From Desulfolinea sp964487745 (lineage in GTDB: Bacteria > Chloroflexota > Anaerolineae > Anaerolineales > Villigracilaceae), in the NCBI GenBank assembly GCA_964487745.1, contig CAZASG010000015.1, forward strand, positions 14,413 through 78,412: a DNA stretch of 64,000 bases, in the 5' to 3' direction. Shown here piece by piece: positions 17,368 to 26,299 of the stretch. Within the stretch, counting starts at the first letter, position 1. Every line of letters begins with the position of its first letter. The notes under the pieces are model-generated. The model saw only the letters and a list, made by a program, of their open reading frames with translations, did no database searches and was not told where the DNA came from. The position numbers and the translations under genes were made by a program.

Positions 17368-18678
17368 TTACTCTTTTTCCGCAACCGAAATCGCTTCTTC
17401 GAAGGCACGCAAGCCTTCGTCCATTTCCTCTTTGGTGATGCTCAAGGGCGGCGAAATGCGGATAACGCTCTCGCCACAGCCGAGGGTGATCACCCCGCGT
17501 TCAAAGGCCAGGTCAGCGACGCGGTCGCTCAGAGCGCCGTTCTTTTCACGCGTGGCTTTGTCTTTTACAAAATCCACGCCGATCATCAAGCCGATACCAC
17601 GCACATCACCAAGGCTGGGATGACGGGCCTGAATTTCAGCCAAGGCATCAAGCGCATATTCGCCGATCTCGGCTGCGTTCTGCATGAATTTTTCCTGGAT
17701 CAGGTCAATCGTTGCATTGGCGGCGGCACAAGCGATGGGGTTCCCACCGTAGGTATTGCCGTGCGTACCGGGTGTCCAGGTCATGATCGATTTACGAGCG
17801 ATCACTGCGCCGAGTGGAACGCCGGAGGCGATCCCCTTGGCGGAGGTCACGATATCCGGCTCGACACCGAAATTTTCGATTGCCCACCACTTGCCGGTAC
17901 GTCCCATGCCCGACTGGACTTCATCTGCGATCAGCAGAATGCCGTTTTTGTCACAGAGTTTGCGCAGCGCGGGGAAGAATTCCGGCGGCGGAACGATATA
18001 GCCGCCCTCACCCTGGATCGGCTCGATGATGATGCCAGCGACTTCTTCGCCAGGCATCACGCGCTCAAAGATCTCTTCTTCGATATAGCGCACAACCGTC
18101 TCGCCATAGGCTTCGCCCGATCGGCTGGCGAGTAGCGGACGATACGCATCGGGATAAGGTACATGCACAACGCCATCCATTGTGGGGCCAAAGCCGCGTT
18201 TATATTTTGCCTTGCTGGCCGTAAAGGAAAGTGATCCCATTGTTCGGCCGTGGAATCCACCCAGAAAGCCGATAAAGCCGCTTCGTCCGGTGTGGTACCG
18301 AGCAAGTTTGATAGCGCCTTCCACAGCTTCGGTTCCGGAATTTGTTAAAAATACGCGGGCGTCTTCTTCAAAGGGCGCAATGGCAGCCAGTTTTTCGCTG
18401 AGCTTTACCCATTCTTCATGATAAAAATCCGAAGAAATATGCAGAAATTTCTCTGCCTGATCTTGAATAGCCTTGACTACGTTCGGGTGACTGTGTCCGG
18501 TAGAAGCCACAGCGATCCCCGCAGCAAGATCCAGAAAACGATTGCCGTCCACATCCCAAACTTCACTGCCCTTGCCATGATCCATCACGAATGGGTAGGC
18601 ACGCGGGTAGGAATTTGAGACAACAGAGCTATCACGCTCGATCAGGGCCAATCCTTTGGGCCCGGGCATATTGGACAT
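17368..18678 (-). CDS. Class III aminotransferase, acetylornithine/4-aminobutyrate type
   Basis: 436 residues from the ATG at 18678 (AAGGAG 9 nt upstream). PLP-dependent transaminase of fold type I: TNSGTEAVEGAIKLAR (cofactor phosphate), GGFHGRTMGSL, LLIADEVQSGMGRTG, and the Schiff-base lysine in TSAKGIASGVPLGAV. Such enzymes move an omega-amino group to 2-oxoglutarate. The exact substrate (4-aminobutyrate, acetylornithine, lysine or leucine-type) cannot be decided from sequence by eye. It lies 42 nt downstream of the ROK kinase on the same strand and may share its transcript. Confidence 0.9.
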   Translation of the reverse strand: MSNMPGPKGLALIERDSSVVSNSYPRAYPFVMDHGKGSEVWDVDGNRFLDLAAGIAVASTGHSHPNVVKAIQDQAEKFLHISSDFYHEEWVKLSEKLAAIAPFEEDARVFLTNSGTEAVEGAIKLARYHTGRSGFIGFLGGFHGRTMGSLSFTASKAKYKRGFGPTMDGVVHVPYPDAYRPLLASRSGEAYGETVVRYIEEEIFERVMPGEEVAGIIIEPIQGEGGYIVPPPEFFPALRKLCDKNGILLIADEVQSGMGRTGKWWAIENFGVEPDIVTSAKGIASGVPLGAVIARKSIMTWTPGTHGNTYGGNPIACAAANATIDLIQEKFMQNAAEIGEYALDALAEIQARHPSLGDVRGIGLMIGVDFVKDKATREKNGALSDRVADLAFERGVITLGCGESVIRISPPLSITKEEMDEGLRAFEEAISVAEKE

Positions 18679-18720
18679 TAACTTATTCTCCTTCATCGTG
18701 CGCATTAGCGCGTTATAAAT

Positions 18721-19659
18721 TTATTTAAATTTCATTTCCACCAGCGCCAGCGCCCCCAACAAACCGGCATCATCGCCGAGCGCCGCGGTCGTAATTTCAA
18801 GGTCTTCAAGATAAGCAGGGTTAAAAATATGCTCTTGCAAACTTTTTCTAAAAGGCTTCCAAAGCAACTCTCCGCTCTGCGAAACACCGCCCCCAAAGAT
18901 CAGAATGGAGGGATTAAAGATATGTAGAAAACTGGCAACACCAATGCCCAAATAATTCCCCGCCCGTTCATAAGCGGATATGGCAAGCGGATCGCCCTCG
19001 CGCGCAGCTTCTGCAATAGATTCAGCAGTCCGCTTCGCCCCTGACCGCAGGCTTGATTCCACTGTCTCATCATTGAGTGCCTCTTCAACATATCGGGCAA
19101 TCCCCGTCCCCGACGCTAACGCTTCAAGATGACCTTTATGTCCGCATCCGCACAGAGGTCCATCAGCCAAAATCGTTACATGTCCCAATTCTCCTGCCAG
19201 TCCACGCTGCCCCTCGAGCAAATACCCATCACTGATCACACCACCCCCGATCCCGGTGCTGATCGTCAGATAAAGCAGATGGTCGTGTCCCTGCCCCGCG
19301 CCATAGCGCCATTCGCCCAATCCGGCCAGATTGGCATCGTTCCCCAAATAAACGGGAACCTTGAAATGAGCATTGATCTTTTCAGTGATAGGGAAATTCT
19401 CCCAATCAGGGATATTCGGCGTGTTGAGAATGACGCCCGTTCGTGGGTTAAGCGGTCCCGGAGCAGCAATCCCGATGGCATCGAGGCTCTCTCCACTGGG
19501 GATCACGCTCTCAATTAAATTAAGAATCCGCCCAAGAACTGTTTCTCCTTTTGAGCGGGTTTTTATTTTCTTGTGCCTAAGCGGGCGGGTTTCATCCGGA
19601 CGATAGGACGCAGCACGGATATGCGTCCCGCCCAGGTCAACGGCGATGCGAATACTCAT
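18721..19659 (-). CDS. ROK family sugar kinase (glucokinase-like)
   Basis: 312 residues from the ATG at 19659, which starts the phosphate-binding motif directly (IRIAVDLGGTHIRAA). ROK signatures are GNDANLAGLGEW and LTISTGIGGGVISDG, with the zinc-binding CGCGHKGHLEALASG, including the extra Cys residues typical of ROK kinases. There is no N-terminal winged helix, so it is an enzyme and not a NagC-like repressor. The likely reaction is ATP-dependent phosphorylation of glucose or N-acetylmannosamine-type sugars. Confidence 0.92.
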   Translation of the reverse strand: MSIRIAVDLGGTHIRAASYRPDETRPLRHKKIKTRSKGETVLGRILNLIESVIPSGESLDAIGIAAPGPLNPRTGVILNTPNIPDWENFPITEKINAHFKVPVYLGNDANLAGLGEWRYGAGQGHDHLLYLTISTGIGGGVISDGYLLEGQRGLAGELGHVTILADGPLCGCGHKGHLEALASGTGIARYVEEALNDETVESSLRSGAKRTAESIAEAAREGDPLAISAYERAGNYLGIGVASFLHIFNPSILIFGGGVSQSGELLWKPFRKSLQEHIFNPAYLEDLEITTAALGDDAGLLGALALVEMKFK

Positions 19660-19727
19660 GGCGGCAATTATACTGCCTTGGCACGGGAAGTCACAGGGCA
19701 AGTGTCATATCTTTGCCTGAAAAAAGG

Positions 19728-20762
19728 CTACCAGCGGGCGTGGTGTTCTTCGGCGAAACCGATCAGGTCACGAACTTCGAGTTTATTGCCATCATCAAGG
19801 ATGATATGCCCCTTATAACGCCCGAAGATCTGATGCACTTCGCTAAAAATGATACCGAGGTTCGTGACTGCTGTGCGATCCTTGAAGGGAGTAAAAAGCA
19901 GGTCGAGGCGACCTTCGTTATCGGTAAAATGCCAGGGCTCCATATAATCGCCAGATTTATAGCCGAACTCGACTTTGTCCAATTTGTGGACGCATCCGTT
20001 CACGATGACGGCGTTCTCGGTGGCGTTGCTCAAGTCACCGAAGCCTTTTCCAAAGTTCAAGCCAATTGTGTCGCCGTCCGGCAGGAAACCGGAGGCGCTT
20101 GCCCAATTCCAGAAGCTTTGATATTCCCAGACACCGCGTCCCCAATCGAGCGAACCAAGTGTCGATGTAGGATTCAATTCTTCATAAATATCGCCATATT
20201 TGATATATCCCTCGGCTGGCAAAGAATTGATCTTGGTATTGTCGTAAAAACGTTTCTCTCCAATGGGGATGATGATATTCATCGATTCGTGGTCGGCAGG
20301 CTGATGGAGGGTGATCTCTGCTTGGATACCGCGTCCATCGTGGAAATCCGCCCAGTCGACTTTGAGGGTTTTCTTTTCATCCTCGATGTTGAACTCAAGC
20401 GAGACTTTTTCGTTAGCAAAAGATGCTTTGCCATCAACAGGATTCCGTTCGAGCGTGATGCCCTTCCCCAAGGGGATGACCAAGCCTTCTTCGTGCAAGT
20501 CGCCGGTCTCGAAATCGAGGGTATAAACGAAGATATTGCCCGCGTAGCCGAGATCGGCAATGGTGGCAGAAAAGAAACGCGTGGGGGTGAAGATGGCGTA
20601 ATAGTCCCAGCATTTAGTGCGAAAACGCTGCAAGGGGCGCAAAGCGTAGAAACGTGCGTTCTCAAGATTACAATCCAGAATGGGATGACGCGACCAGCCG
20701 ACATTGGCAAGTTTTCCGTTAGGATCAAGCAAGGGACCGGGTTGTGTGAGTTCGTTTTGCAT
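19728..20762 (-). CDS. DUF2804 family protein
   Basis: 344 residues from the second of two close ATGs (20762), placed 7 nt after GGAG. It matches DUF2804 in its conserved TSTLGSLDWGRGVWEYQSFW block and the ending GFAEEHHARW. The sequence is rich in beta strands and aromatics with no signal peptide or membrane segment, and its biochemical role is not known to me. It follows the CAP/LysM gene by 14 nt and probably shares its transcript. Confidence 0.85.
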   Translation of the reverse strand: MQNELTQPGPLLDPNGKLANVGWSRHPILDCNLENARFYALRPLQRFRTKCWDYYAIFTPTRFFSATIADLGYAGNIFVYTLDFETGDLHEEGLVIPLGKGITLERNPVDGKASFANEKVSLEFNIEDEKKTLKVDWADFHDGRGIQAEITLHQPADHESMNIIIPIGEKRFYDNTKINSLPAEGYIKYGDIYEELNPTSTLGSLDWGRGVWEYQSFWNWASASGFLPDGDTIGLNFGKGFGDLSNATENAVIVNGCVHKLDKVEFGYKSGDYMEPWHFTDNEGRLDLLFTPFKDRTAVTNLGIIFSEVHQIFGRYKGHIILDDGNKLEVRDLIGFAEEHHARW

Positions 20763-20776
20763 GAGCATTCTCCTTA

Positions 20777-21766
20777 TTAGGATGATTCTGTCACACGAAT
20801 AGACATTGCCAACCATGCCCCAACGACCAAGACAAGGATGAAAAATACTACCAGCCAACCGCGCCCTGATGAGGTTTTCTCTTTCTCAGCTTCAGGCAGG
20901 CTGGTTGGGGAGGCAGTCGATGTCACGGTTGAGTGAAGGGTGGCGGTCGATGTTGCTGGGAGCGCAGAGAATGTGAGGGTAGCGGTGGCAAGCTCGGGCA
21001 CGAGCGTATCAACGGGTTGGGTGGCGGCTTTTTGAACAAGCAATATCTCGCCTTCATAAACGGATTCATTTTCCCCAAGATTATTCCAAAGACGAATTTG
21101 ATCGATGGTTGTGTTATAAGCGATGGCGATGCTCCAGAGAGATTGTCCATAGCCAACCTTGTGAACAACGTCGCCATCTGCGCGGGCAGTGCTCACTATA
21201 ACAGGAAGGATGTAGTCGGAGGTAAGATTGCCCGTCGTTTCATCGTATGGGAGGGCTGTAAGCAGGTCCTTGGCGTCTGTTTGCATTTCGCCGCTATTCG
21301 TTTGGAGAGCCGTTTCAAGCACATAAATATCGCCGACAATGGCAGCACCAATATCGCTGCGGTTTGGAGAGAGCATGGTGTTGGTGTGAGGGCCATCCCC
21401 AAGCCAGAATTGGATGGCTTGCTCCACGCTTTGGGCAGAAACCCAGTTTTCAGAACGATAGCCATCGAGGGAGAGATCCCCCGCCAGCGGATAACCGAGA
21501 GAGATGAGCCACTGCCCTAACGTGAGACCGGGCGGACGAACATGCCCGGGAGCGCCACTGGCGATAGCATTGGCTTCCCATTGCGCGACGTCCATCAGGG
21601 CAGGGTGGGTATTGAGGGTATGTAGCCCGTTGGCAATGCGGAGTTCGTTAACTGCGTTGATTAATTCCTGTGCGCTCGCTTGCGATGATGGTTCGGCGTG
21701 GGCTGGCGCGGGGATAAGGAAAAGGCCGATGATGGCGAGCAGGGTGAAGGGGAGAAGTTTGCGCAC
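20777..21766 (-). CDS. Secreted CAP/SCP protein with LysM domain and C-terminal anchor
   Basis: 329 residues with a GTG start at 21766. A signal peptide is clear (LLPFTLLAIIGLFLIPAPAHA). A CAP domain follows (about 28-170: AVNELRIANGLHTL, WEANAIASG, GHVRPPG), then LysM (about 200-248: HKVGYGQSLWSIAIAYN), a Thr/Ser-rich linker and a membrane helix near the end (WLVVFFILVLVVGAWLAM). The protein should be displayed on the outer face of the membrane. Its domain order is CAP-LysM, the reverse of the protein at 9271. The start lies 8 nt after the Smr gene stop. Confidence 0.87.
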   Translation of the reverse strand: MRKLLPFTLLAIIGLFLIPAPAHAEPSSQASAQELINAVNELRIANGLHTLNTHPALMDVAQWEANAIASGAPGHVRPPGLTLGQWLISLGYPLAGDLSLDGYRSENWVSAQSVEQAIQFWLGDGPHTNTMLSPNRSDIGAAIVGDIYVLETALQTNSGEMQTDAKDLLTALPYDETTGNLTSDYILPVIVSTARADGDVVHKVGYGQSLWSIAIAYNTTIDQIRLWNNLGENESVYEGEILLVQKAATQPVDTLVPELATATLTFSALPATSTATLHSTVTSTASPTSLPEAEKEKTSSGRGWLVVFFILVLVVGAWLAMSIRVTESS

Positions 21767-21774
21767 GTTTTTTC

Positions 21775-22029
21775 TCAGTGTCTGAAATGCACGAAAATGC
21801 GACCGAAGTTTTTGCTGTCTTTGTCGACACGATGATACATCGCCCGGATATGTTTTTGATTTAGAAAACGCAGGACGCGCTTTTTGAGTTGCCCACTACC
21901 TTTGCCAGGGATGATCTCAACCAGTTTGATACGTTTATCAACAGCTTCCTGCATGATGCGGTTGAGTTCCGCTTCGATCTTGTCGCCGCGATTGTAGATG
22001 TCGTGAAGGTCAAGTTTGAGTTTTGCCAT
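21775..22029 (-). CDS. Small stand-alone Smr domain protein
   Basis: 84 residues forming little more than an Smr domain: the start LKLDLHDIYNRGDKIEAEL fits the DLHxxxxxxA type strand-helix and EIIPGKGSGQLKKRVLRFL is the family's GxGxG-like loop. Smr domains bind or nick nucleic acids and occur at the end of MutS2. No MutS2 partner lies here. It is the first gene of a three-gene minus-strand run with the CAP/LysM and DUF2804 genes. Confidence 0.88.
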   Translation of the reverse strand: MAKLKLDLHDIYNRGDKIEAELNRIMQEAVDKRIKLVEIIPGKGSGQLKKRVLRFLNQKHIRAMYHRVDKDSKNFGRIFVHFRH

Positions 22030-22060
22030 ATGTTGATTTTACTATGTCCACCCCACCCCG

Positions 22061-22094
22061 TCCCTCCCTAAATCCCTTGGATTTGGGGAGGGGG
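22061..22094. repeat. Palindromic intergenic repeat, CTCCCC-AAAT type
   Basis: CCCTCCCTAAATCC and GGATTTGGGGAGGG around a CTT loop; a member of the family noted at 13711. Confidence 0.6.
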
Positions 22095-22096
22095 TT

Positions 22097-22134
22097 AAAA
22101 AGATGCCGGGTATTTTTGAAATACTCGGCATCTA
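22097..22134 (-). terminator. Intrinsic terminator of the gcv operon
   Basis: A long hairpin, AGATGCCGAGTATTTC / AAATACCCGGCATCT on the minus strand, followed by TTTTTAACC, 26 nt after the gcvPB stop. Confidence 0.9.
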
Positions 22135-22159
22135 CATCTACTGACAACTATTCACTGCT

Positions 22160-23671
22160 CTACTGATTTCCGTAATCTTCCGGTAGCCAGCAGCACAGGA
22201 TCAGCTCTTTGGCAGCTTTGACTTCGTCAAGGCGACCAAAAGGCGTATTCTCAGGGTGCGGGGCATCGTGCAACAGTTCGGGGTTCGAGTGCGCTTCTTC
22301 CGCGATCTTGATCATCGCATCGGCGAAGGAGTCGAGGGTATCTTTATTCTCGGTTTCGGTCGGTTCGATCATCAGCGCTTCGTGAACGATGAGCGGGAAG
22401 TAGTTTGTCGGCGGATGGAAGCCATAGTCCATCAGACGCTTGGCGATATCCAAAGCGTGGATATCGGGGGCATCTTTCCAGCGACCTTCAGCAACGAATT
22501 CGTGCATGCAGATACGGTCATAGGGGACATGGTAGGTGTCTCGCAGACGGGCCAAAAGATAATTTGCATTCAGGACAGCGTGCTCTGAAACATCGCGGAG
22601 ACCATCCGGTCCGTGCATCGCGATATAGGTGAAAGCGCGGACAAACATGCCAAAATGCCCATGGAAGGATTTCACACGACCAACGGTCTGTGACGGATCG
22701 ACAAAGCCATAGAGTGGGGGTAAGCCATCGGCTTCTTCTTCGACAATATCGACGATCGGTGCTGGCAGGAATTTTGCCAGTTCTGCGGTCACACCAACGG
22801 GACCTGATCCCGGACCACCGCCACCATGTGGGGTGGAGAAAGTCTTGTGCAGGTTGTAATGCATCACGTCGAATCCAAGAGCAGCCATTTTGGTGATGCC
22901 GAGCATAGCGTTCATGTTGGCACCATCACCATAGACCAAGCCGCCCGCATCATGGATGATCTGGCAGACTTCTTCAACATGTTCATCGAAAAGCCCAAGG
23001 GTATTCGGGTTGGTGACCATCATGCCAACAAGGGTATCGTCTGCTTCGGCGCGCAGGGCATTGAGATCAACGTTGCCGCGCTCATCAGAGGGGATCTGAA
23101 CGACTTTCAATCCGCTCATCGCTGAGGTGGCAGGATTGGTCCCATGCGCTGAGTCCGGGATGAGCATTTTGTTGCGTTTTGTGTCACCACGATCTGCGTG
23201 GTAGGCGCGCATGACCAAAACACCAACGAATTCGCCATGAGCACCAGCTGCGGGCTGGAGGGTCAGCGCGTCGAAGCCGCTGATCTCTTTCAACCACTCC
23301 TGAAGTTGATACATCAGGACGAGGGCACCCTGTGTAGTCTCGATGGGCTGCAAGGGGTGCAGGTTGGCGAAACCGGGCAGACGGGCGGTGTCTTCGTTGA
23401 TCTTAGGGTTGTACTTCATCGTACAGGAGCCAAGCGGATAGTAGCCACTATCGACGCTGTAGTTGAAAGTGGAGAGCTTGACGAAATGACGGATCACGTC
23501 CACTTCGGAAAGTTCGGGGAGCGGTAACTCTTTCCGTAACAGGGCATCCGGTAATTCGGAGCGTGGCACGTCCGGTTCAGGGAAGTCTACGCCAATGCGC
23601 CCCGGGGAGGAAAGTTCATAAATGGTGGGTTCAACTACTTTCGGAGCAGCATCCAATTTGAAATCAGTCAT
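22160..23671 (-). CDS. gcvPB: Glycine dehydrogenase (decarboxylating) subunit 2
   Basis: 503 residues, the C-terminal half of a split P-protein. With subunit 1 it decarboxylates glycine and loads the aminomethyl group on lipoyl-GcvH. The PLP lysine lies in NLHKTFSTPHGGGGPG. HGTNPATSAMSG and YGDGANMNAMLG are also typical. A strong GGAGGTGAG ribosome site precedes the ATG, and the start overlaps the gcvPA end by 8 nt, so the two subunits are translationally coupled. It ends the operon. Confidence 0.96.
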   Translation of the reverse strand: MTDFKLDAAPKVVEPTIYELSSPGRIGVDFPEPDVPRSELPDALLRKELPLPELSEVDVIRHFVKLSTFNYSVDSGYYPLGSCTMKYNPKINEDTARLPGFANLHPLQPIETTQGALVLMYQLQEWLKEISGFDALTLQPAAGAHGEFVGVLVMRAYHADRGDTKRNKMLIPDSAHGTNPATSAMSGLKVVQIPSDERGNVDLNALRAEADDTLVGMMVTNPNTLGLFDEHVEEVCQIIHDAGGLVYGDGANMNAMLGITKMAALGFDVMHYNLHKTFSTPHGGGGPGSGPVGVTAELAKFLPAPIVDIVEEEADGLPPLYGFVDPSQTVGRVKSFHGHFGMFVRAFTYIAMHGPDGLRDVSEHAVLNANYLLARLRDTYHVPYDRICMHEFVAEGRWKDAPDIHALDIAKRLMDYGFHPPTNYFPLIVHEALMIEPTETENKDTLDSFADAMIKIAEEAHSNPELLHDAPHPENTPFGRLDEVKAAKELILCCWLPEDYGNQ

Positions 23672-25007
23672 GGCTCACCTCCGAGAGAACGGCTACAAGG
23701 GCATCAATTTCTTCCTTGGTATTCTTTTCTGTGACAGCAACCAGCATATGATTTTCCATATCCGGATAATCTTGCCCGAGATCGTAGCCGCCGAGAATAC
23801 CATGCTCAAGTAAGTGCGCATTGATATCGGCAACAGGCTCTTTGCAGCAAACCACAAATTCATGGAAGAAAGGCTCATCGTGGCAAAGTTCAAAACCGGG
23901 GATATTGCCAATTTGCTCAGCGGCATAGTGTGCCTTGTGATAGCAAAGCTCGGCTACATGGCGCATACCGGTCTGTCCCAGCAGGCTCATATAAATGCCC
24001 GCAGCAAGTGCCAGCAAGCCCTGATTCGAACAAATATTGGATGTGGCACGTTCGCGTTTGATATGCTGTTCACGCGGGGTCAGGGTCAGCACAAAGGCGC
24101 GCTGTCCACGAGAATCGACACTCTCACCAACCAAGCGACCAGCCATTTTGCGGACGTATTTCTGGCGTGTGGTGAAGAAGCCTAGGTAAGGCCCACCATA
24201 AGACATGGGAACACCGAGGGGCTGGCCTTCGCCAACGACCATGTCGGCACCCATCTCACCGGGGGTTTTTAACATACCCAAAGCAGTGGGGTTAGCAACA
24301 ACACAGAAGAGGGCTTTCTTCGCATGTGCGGCTTCGCCCAGTTTTGTGTAATCAAAGATGCGTCCAAAGAAATCAGGATATTGGACAACGACGAGAGCGG
24401 TATTATCGTCAATCAATTCGATCAGGTCATCGGGCGTGGATAAGGCTGATTCTGGACTGACGATCTCAAGATCGGAGAATTGCGTATATGTGTCAGTCGT
24501 CGCCCGATATTGGGGATGCACACCCTGCGACATAACGATGCGTTTGCGTTTTCCGCGGAATTGTGCCATCGCCATATTCACGGCTTCGGCGACAGCGGTC
24601 GCGCCGTCATAATGGGAGGCATTCGCCACATCCATACCGGTCAGGTGAGCGATCATTGACTGATATTCAAAGATCGCCTGCAAAGTGCCTTGTGAAATTT
24701 CCGGTTGGTAGGGGGTGTAGGCAGTGTAAAATTCGCCACGCAACAAAATGTGATTGATCGCAGATGGGATGTAATGGTTGTAAACGCCTGCACCGAGGAA
24801 TGAAACCAACTCAGCCGTGGTTTCATTGGCGAGAGCGATCTCACCTAATTCTGCCGCGGCTTCCATTTCGGTCAGCGCCGGGGGTAGATCAAGATCAGGA
24901 TAGCGATGCGCAGCCGGGATCGCGTGGAAAAGATCTTCGAGTTTCTCCACACCGATCGTCTTTAGCATCTCATCCCGTTCTTTGGGGGAATGGGGAATGT
25001 ATGTCAT
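23664..25007 (-). CDS. gcvPA: Glycine dehydrogenase (decarboxylating) subunit 1
   Basis: 447 residues, the N-terminal half of the split P-protein. The start MTYIPHSPKERDEMLKTIG, the YQPEISQGTLQAIFEYQ segment and SNICSNQGLLALAAGIYM near the end are standard. It is non-catalytic alone and completes the P-protein with gcvPB. GGAAG just before the ATG serves as ribosome site. A palindromic repeat (25019-25085) separates it from gcvH, an unusual insertion inside an operon. Confidence 0.96.
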   Translation of the reverse strand: MTYIPHSPKERDEMLKTIGVEKLEDLFHAIPAAHRYPDLDLPPALTEMEAAAELGEIALANETTAELVSFLGAGVYNHYIPSAINHILLRGEFYTAYTPYQPEISQGTLQAIFEYQSMIAHLTGMDVANASHYDGATAVAEAVNMAMAQFRGKRKRIVMSQGVHPQYRATTDTYTQFSDLEIVSPESALSTPDDLIELIDDNTALVVVQYPDFFGRIFDYTKLGEAAHAKKALFCVVANPTALGMLKTPGEMGADMVVGEGQPLGVPMSYGGPYLGFFTTRQKYVRKMAGRLVGESVDSRGQRAFVLTLTPREQHIKRERATSNICSNQGLLALAAGIYMSLLGQTGMRHVAELCYHKAHYAAEQIGNIPGFELCHDEPFFHEFVVCCKEPVADINAHLLEHGILGGYDLGQDYPDMENHMLVAVTEKNTKEEIDALVAVLSEVSHD

Positions 25008-25018
25008 CTTCTTCCTTT

Positions 25019-25085
25019 TTTAAACACGAAGGGCACGAAGGAGTACATTTTTTTCTTAGAGACCTTTGTGTCCTTTGTGTTTAAA
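25019..25085. repeat. Inverted repeat of the ACCACAAAG type between gcvH and gcvPA
   Basis: TTTAAACACGAAGGGCACG pairs with TGTCCTTTGTGTTTAAA across about 25 nt, with three mismatches. It resembles the repeat at 45533-45601 and occupies almost the whole gap within the gcv operon. Confidence 0.75.
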
Positions 25086-25463
25086 CTAGTCTCTATCCGC
25101 GCAGTACTTTTCGTAGGCAGCAGCGTCCATCAACTCATCGCTTTGACCGCTAACTTCGATCTGGACAAGCCAGCCTTCGCCGTAGGGATCGCTATTGATA
25201 ACTTCGGGAGTGTCGTCCAAACCTTCGTTGATCGCAACCACCGTACCAGCGACGGGCGTGTAGACTTCGGCAGAGGCTTTGACGGATTCAACGGAAGAAA
25301 CTTCGCCGCCAACTTCCACATTGTCATCGACATCCACAAGGGCTTCGACAAAAACGATGTCGGAGAGCTGATCTTGAGCATAATCGGTCAATCCCATTTT
25401 GCCGCTTTCAAGATCAACCCATTCATCAGATTTTGTGTATTTCAAATTGCTAGGAATATTCAT
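25086..25463 (-). CDS. gcvH: Glycine cleavage system H protein
   Basis: 125 residues, the family's normal size. The lipoyl lysine is in VESVKASAEVYTPV, and the start region KYTKSDEWVDLE and GLTDYAQDQLSDIVFVE are typical. It carries the aminomethyl group from the P-protein to the T-protein; no gcvT is in this window. A good ribosome site (AAAGGAG) sits before the ATG. It is the first gene after the tandem glycine riboswitch. Confidence 0.97.
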   Translation of the reverse strand: MNIPSNLKYTKSDEWVDLESGKMGLTDYAQDQLSDIVFVEALVDVDDNVEVGGEVSSVESVKASAEVYTPVAGTVVAINEGLDDTPEVINSDPYGEGWLVQIEVSGQSDELMDAAAYEKYCADRD

Positions 25464-25504
25464 TGGTCTATCTCCTTTAGACTAAGCGTAAATAGTAGTT
25501 AAAT

Positions 25505-25532
25505 TAAAAAGCGCACGAATACTATCGCGCGC
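25505..25532 (-). terminator. Expression-platform terminator of the glycine riboswitch
   Basis: On the minus strand, GCGCGC, a 10-nt loop, GTGCGC, then TTTTTAATTT, directly after the second aptamer and before gcvH. The 5' arm abuts the CAGAGG that can close aptamer 2, so the two structures could compete. Confidence 0.65.
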
Positions 25533-25745
25533 CTCTGTCATCCATACCTGAGAGATTCACTCCGCGCTCAACGCAGAAGTTGCCCCGTCGGTGTTCATAA
25601 ATCGGCTGCTTGCCAGACCGATCAAGAACTTTCCAGAGAGATCCACGGAAAACGGGTCCTTTTACCTGAGAGTTTCACCTGAGCTCGCCAGCCCAGACTT
25701 GCCCCTTCGGTGCTCAAAAGAGTCTCTTCCCGTATCCTGTAAATT
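25531..25745 (-). promoter_or_regulatory. Tandem glycine riboswitch
   Basis: Two aptamers are readable on the minus strand. The first has GCACCGAAGGGGCAA and ends CTCTCAGGTAAAAGGAC (about 25650-25740). The second has CACCGACGGGGCAA and ends CTCTCAGGTATGG (about 25531-25648). Both show the conserved glycine-riboswitch cores. The array lies directly upstream of gcvH-gcvPA-gcvPB, the usual target, where glycine is expected to switch expression on. Confidence 0.95.
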
Positions 25746-25806
25746 GTCAGACAATTATTATTCTACGGGGCAGAAGAGCGAAAGTCAAGGGGATGAGTGT
25801 CACTTA

Positions 25807-25842
25807 AAGAAAAAAAGCTCGCATAATTATGCGAGCTTTTCC
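25807..25842 (-). terminator. Intrinsic terminator of the DUF4870 gene
   Basis: A perfect hairpin AAAGCTCGCATAA / TTATGCGAGCTTT; on the minus strand it is followed by TTTTTTTC, 17 nt past the stop at 25859. Confidence 0.9.
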
Positions 25843-25858
25843 AAAAGATCAAAAAAAC

Positions 25859-26203
25859 CTACAGCCAGCCTTGGTTTTTCATGAAGTTGGTCAAGCCAGG
25901 AACTTCAACGTACTCGCCCTGGTAAGCTTTTACGCCCCAGTAGATCATGGCAAACCAGACCAAAATGGGAACACAAGCCAAAACAATGGTGAAGCTCAAA
26001 ACAGTACCCAGCACGAAGTTGATGAGACCAAGCGCAAGCGCCTGTGCCGAGTGATACTTAAGGAAAGGGCGTGCCTTCTTATCTTCCATCAACAAAACGA
26101 TAATGGGGACCAACGGCGAAAAGATATAGGACAGCAAGGCCCACAGCTTATCATCATCTGTGATGTCGAAAACAGGTTCGGCATTAATCGGTTCTTCAGA
26201 CAT
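25859..26203 (-). CDS. DUF4870 (Tic20-like) membrane protein
   Basis: 114 residues. After an acidic N-terminus come the DDDKLWALLSYIFSPLVPIIVLL helix, the conserved RPFLKYHSAQAL loop, and two more membrane helices, ending with GVKAYQGEYVEVPGL. This is the standard DUF4870 pattern, a small integral membrane protein without assigned function. AGAGGAG lies 5 nt before the ATG. It is monocistronic with its own terminator. Confidence 0.9.
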   Translation of the reverse strand: MSEEPINAEPVFDITDDDKLWALLSYIFSPLVPIIVLLMEDKKARPFLKYHSAQALALGLINFVLGTVLSFTIVLACVPILVWFAMIYWGVKAYQGEYVEVPGLTNFMKNQGWL

Positions 26204-26286
26204 TTTAACTCCTCTAAATTAGATGAATAAAACAAAAGTTGCCTAATTCTACAGGGAATATCCTTAAAAATCAATTAGGAAGATTG

Positions 26287-26292
26287 TATAAT
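26287..26292 (+). promoter_or_regulatory. -10 element of a probable leaderless fmt promoter
   Basis: TATAAT followed by 7 nt and then the fmt ATG at 26300. Transcription would start at or next to the A of the start codon. No Shine-Dalgarno sequence precedes the ATG, and a -35 box is weak. Confidence 0.65.
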
Positions 26293-26299
26293 ATGTCCT

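Noticed and set aside
19713..20780. 355-codon frame antisense to the DUF2804 gene
   Set aside because: The DUF2804 blocks and a good ribosome site are on the minus strand; the plus frame has no recognised domain.
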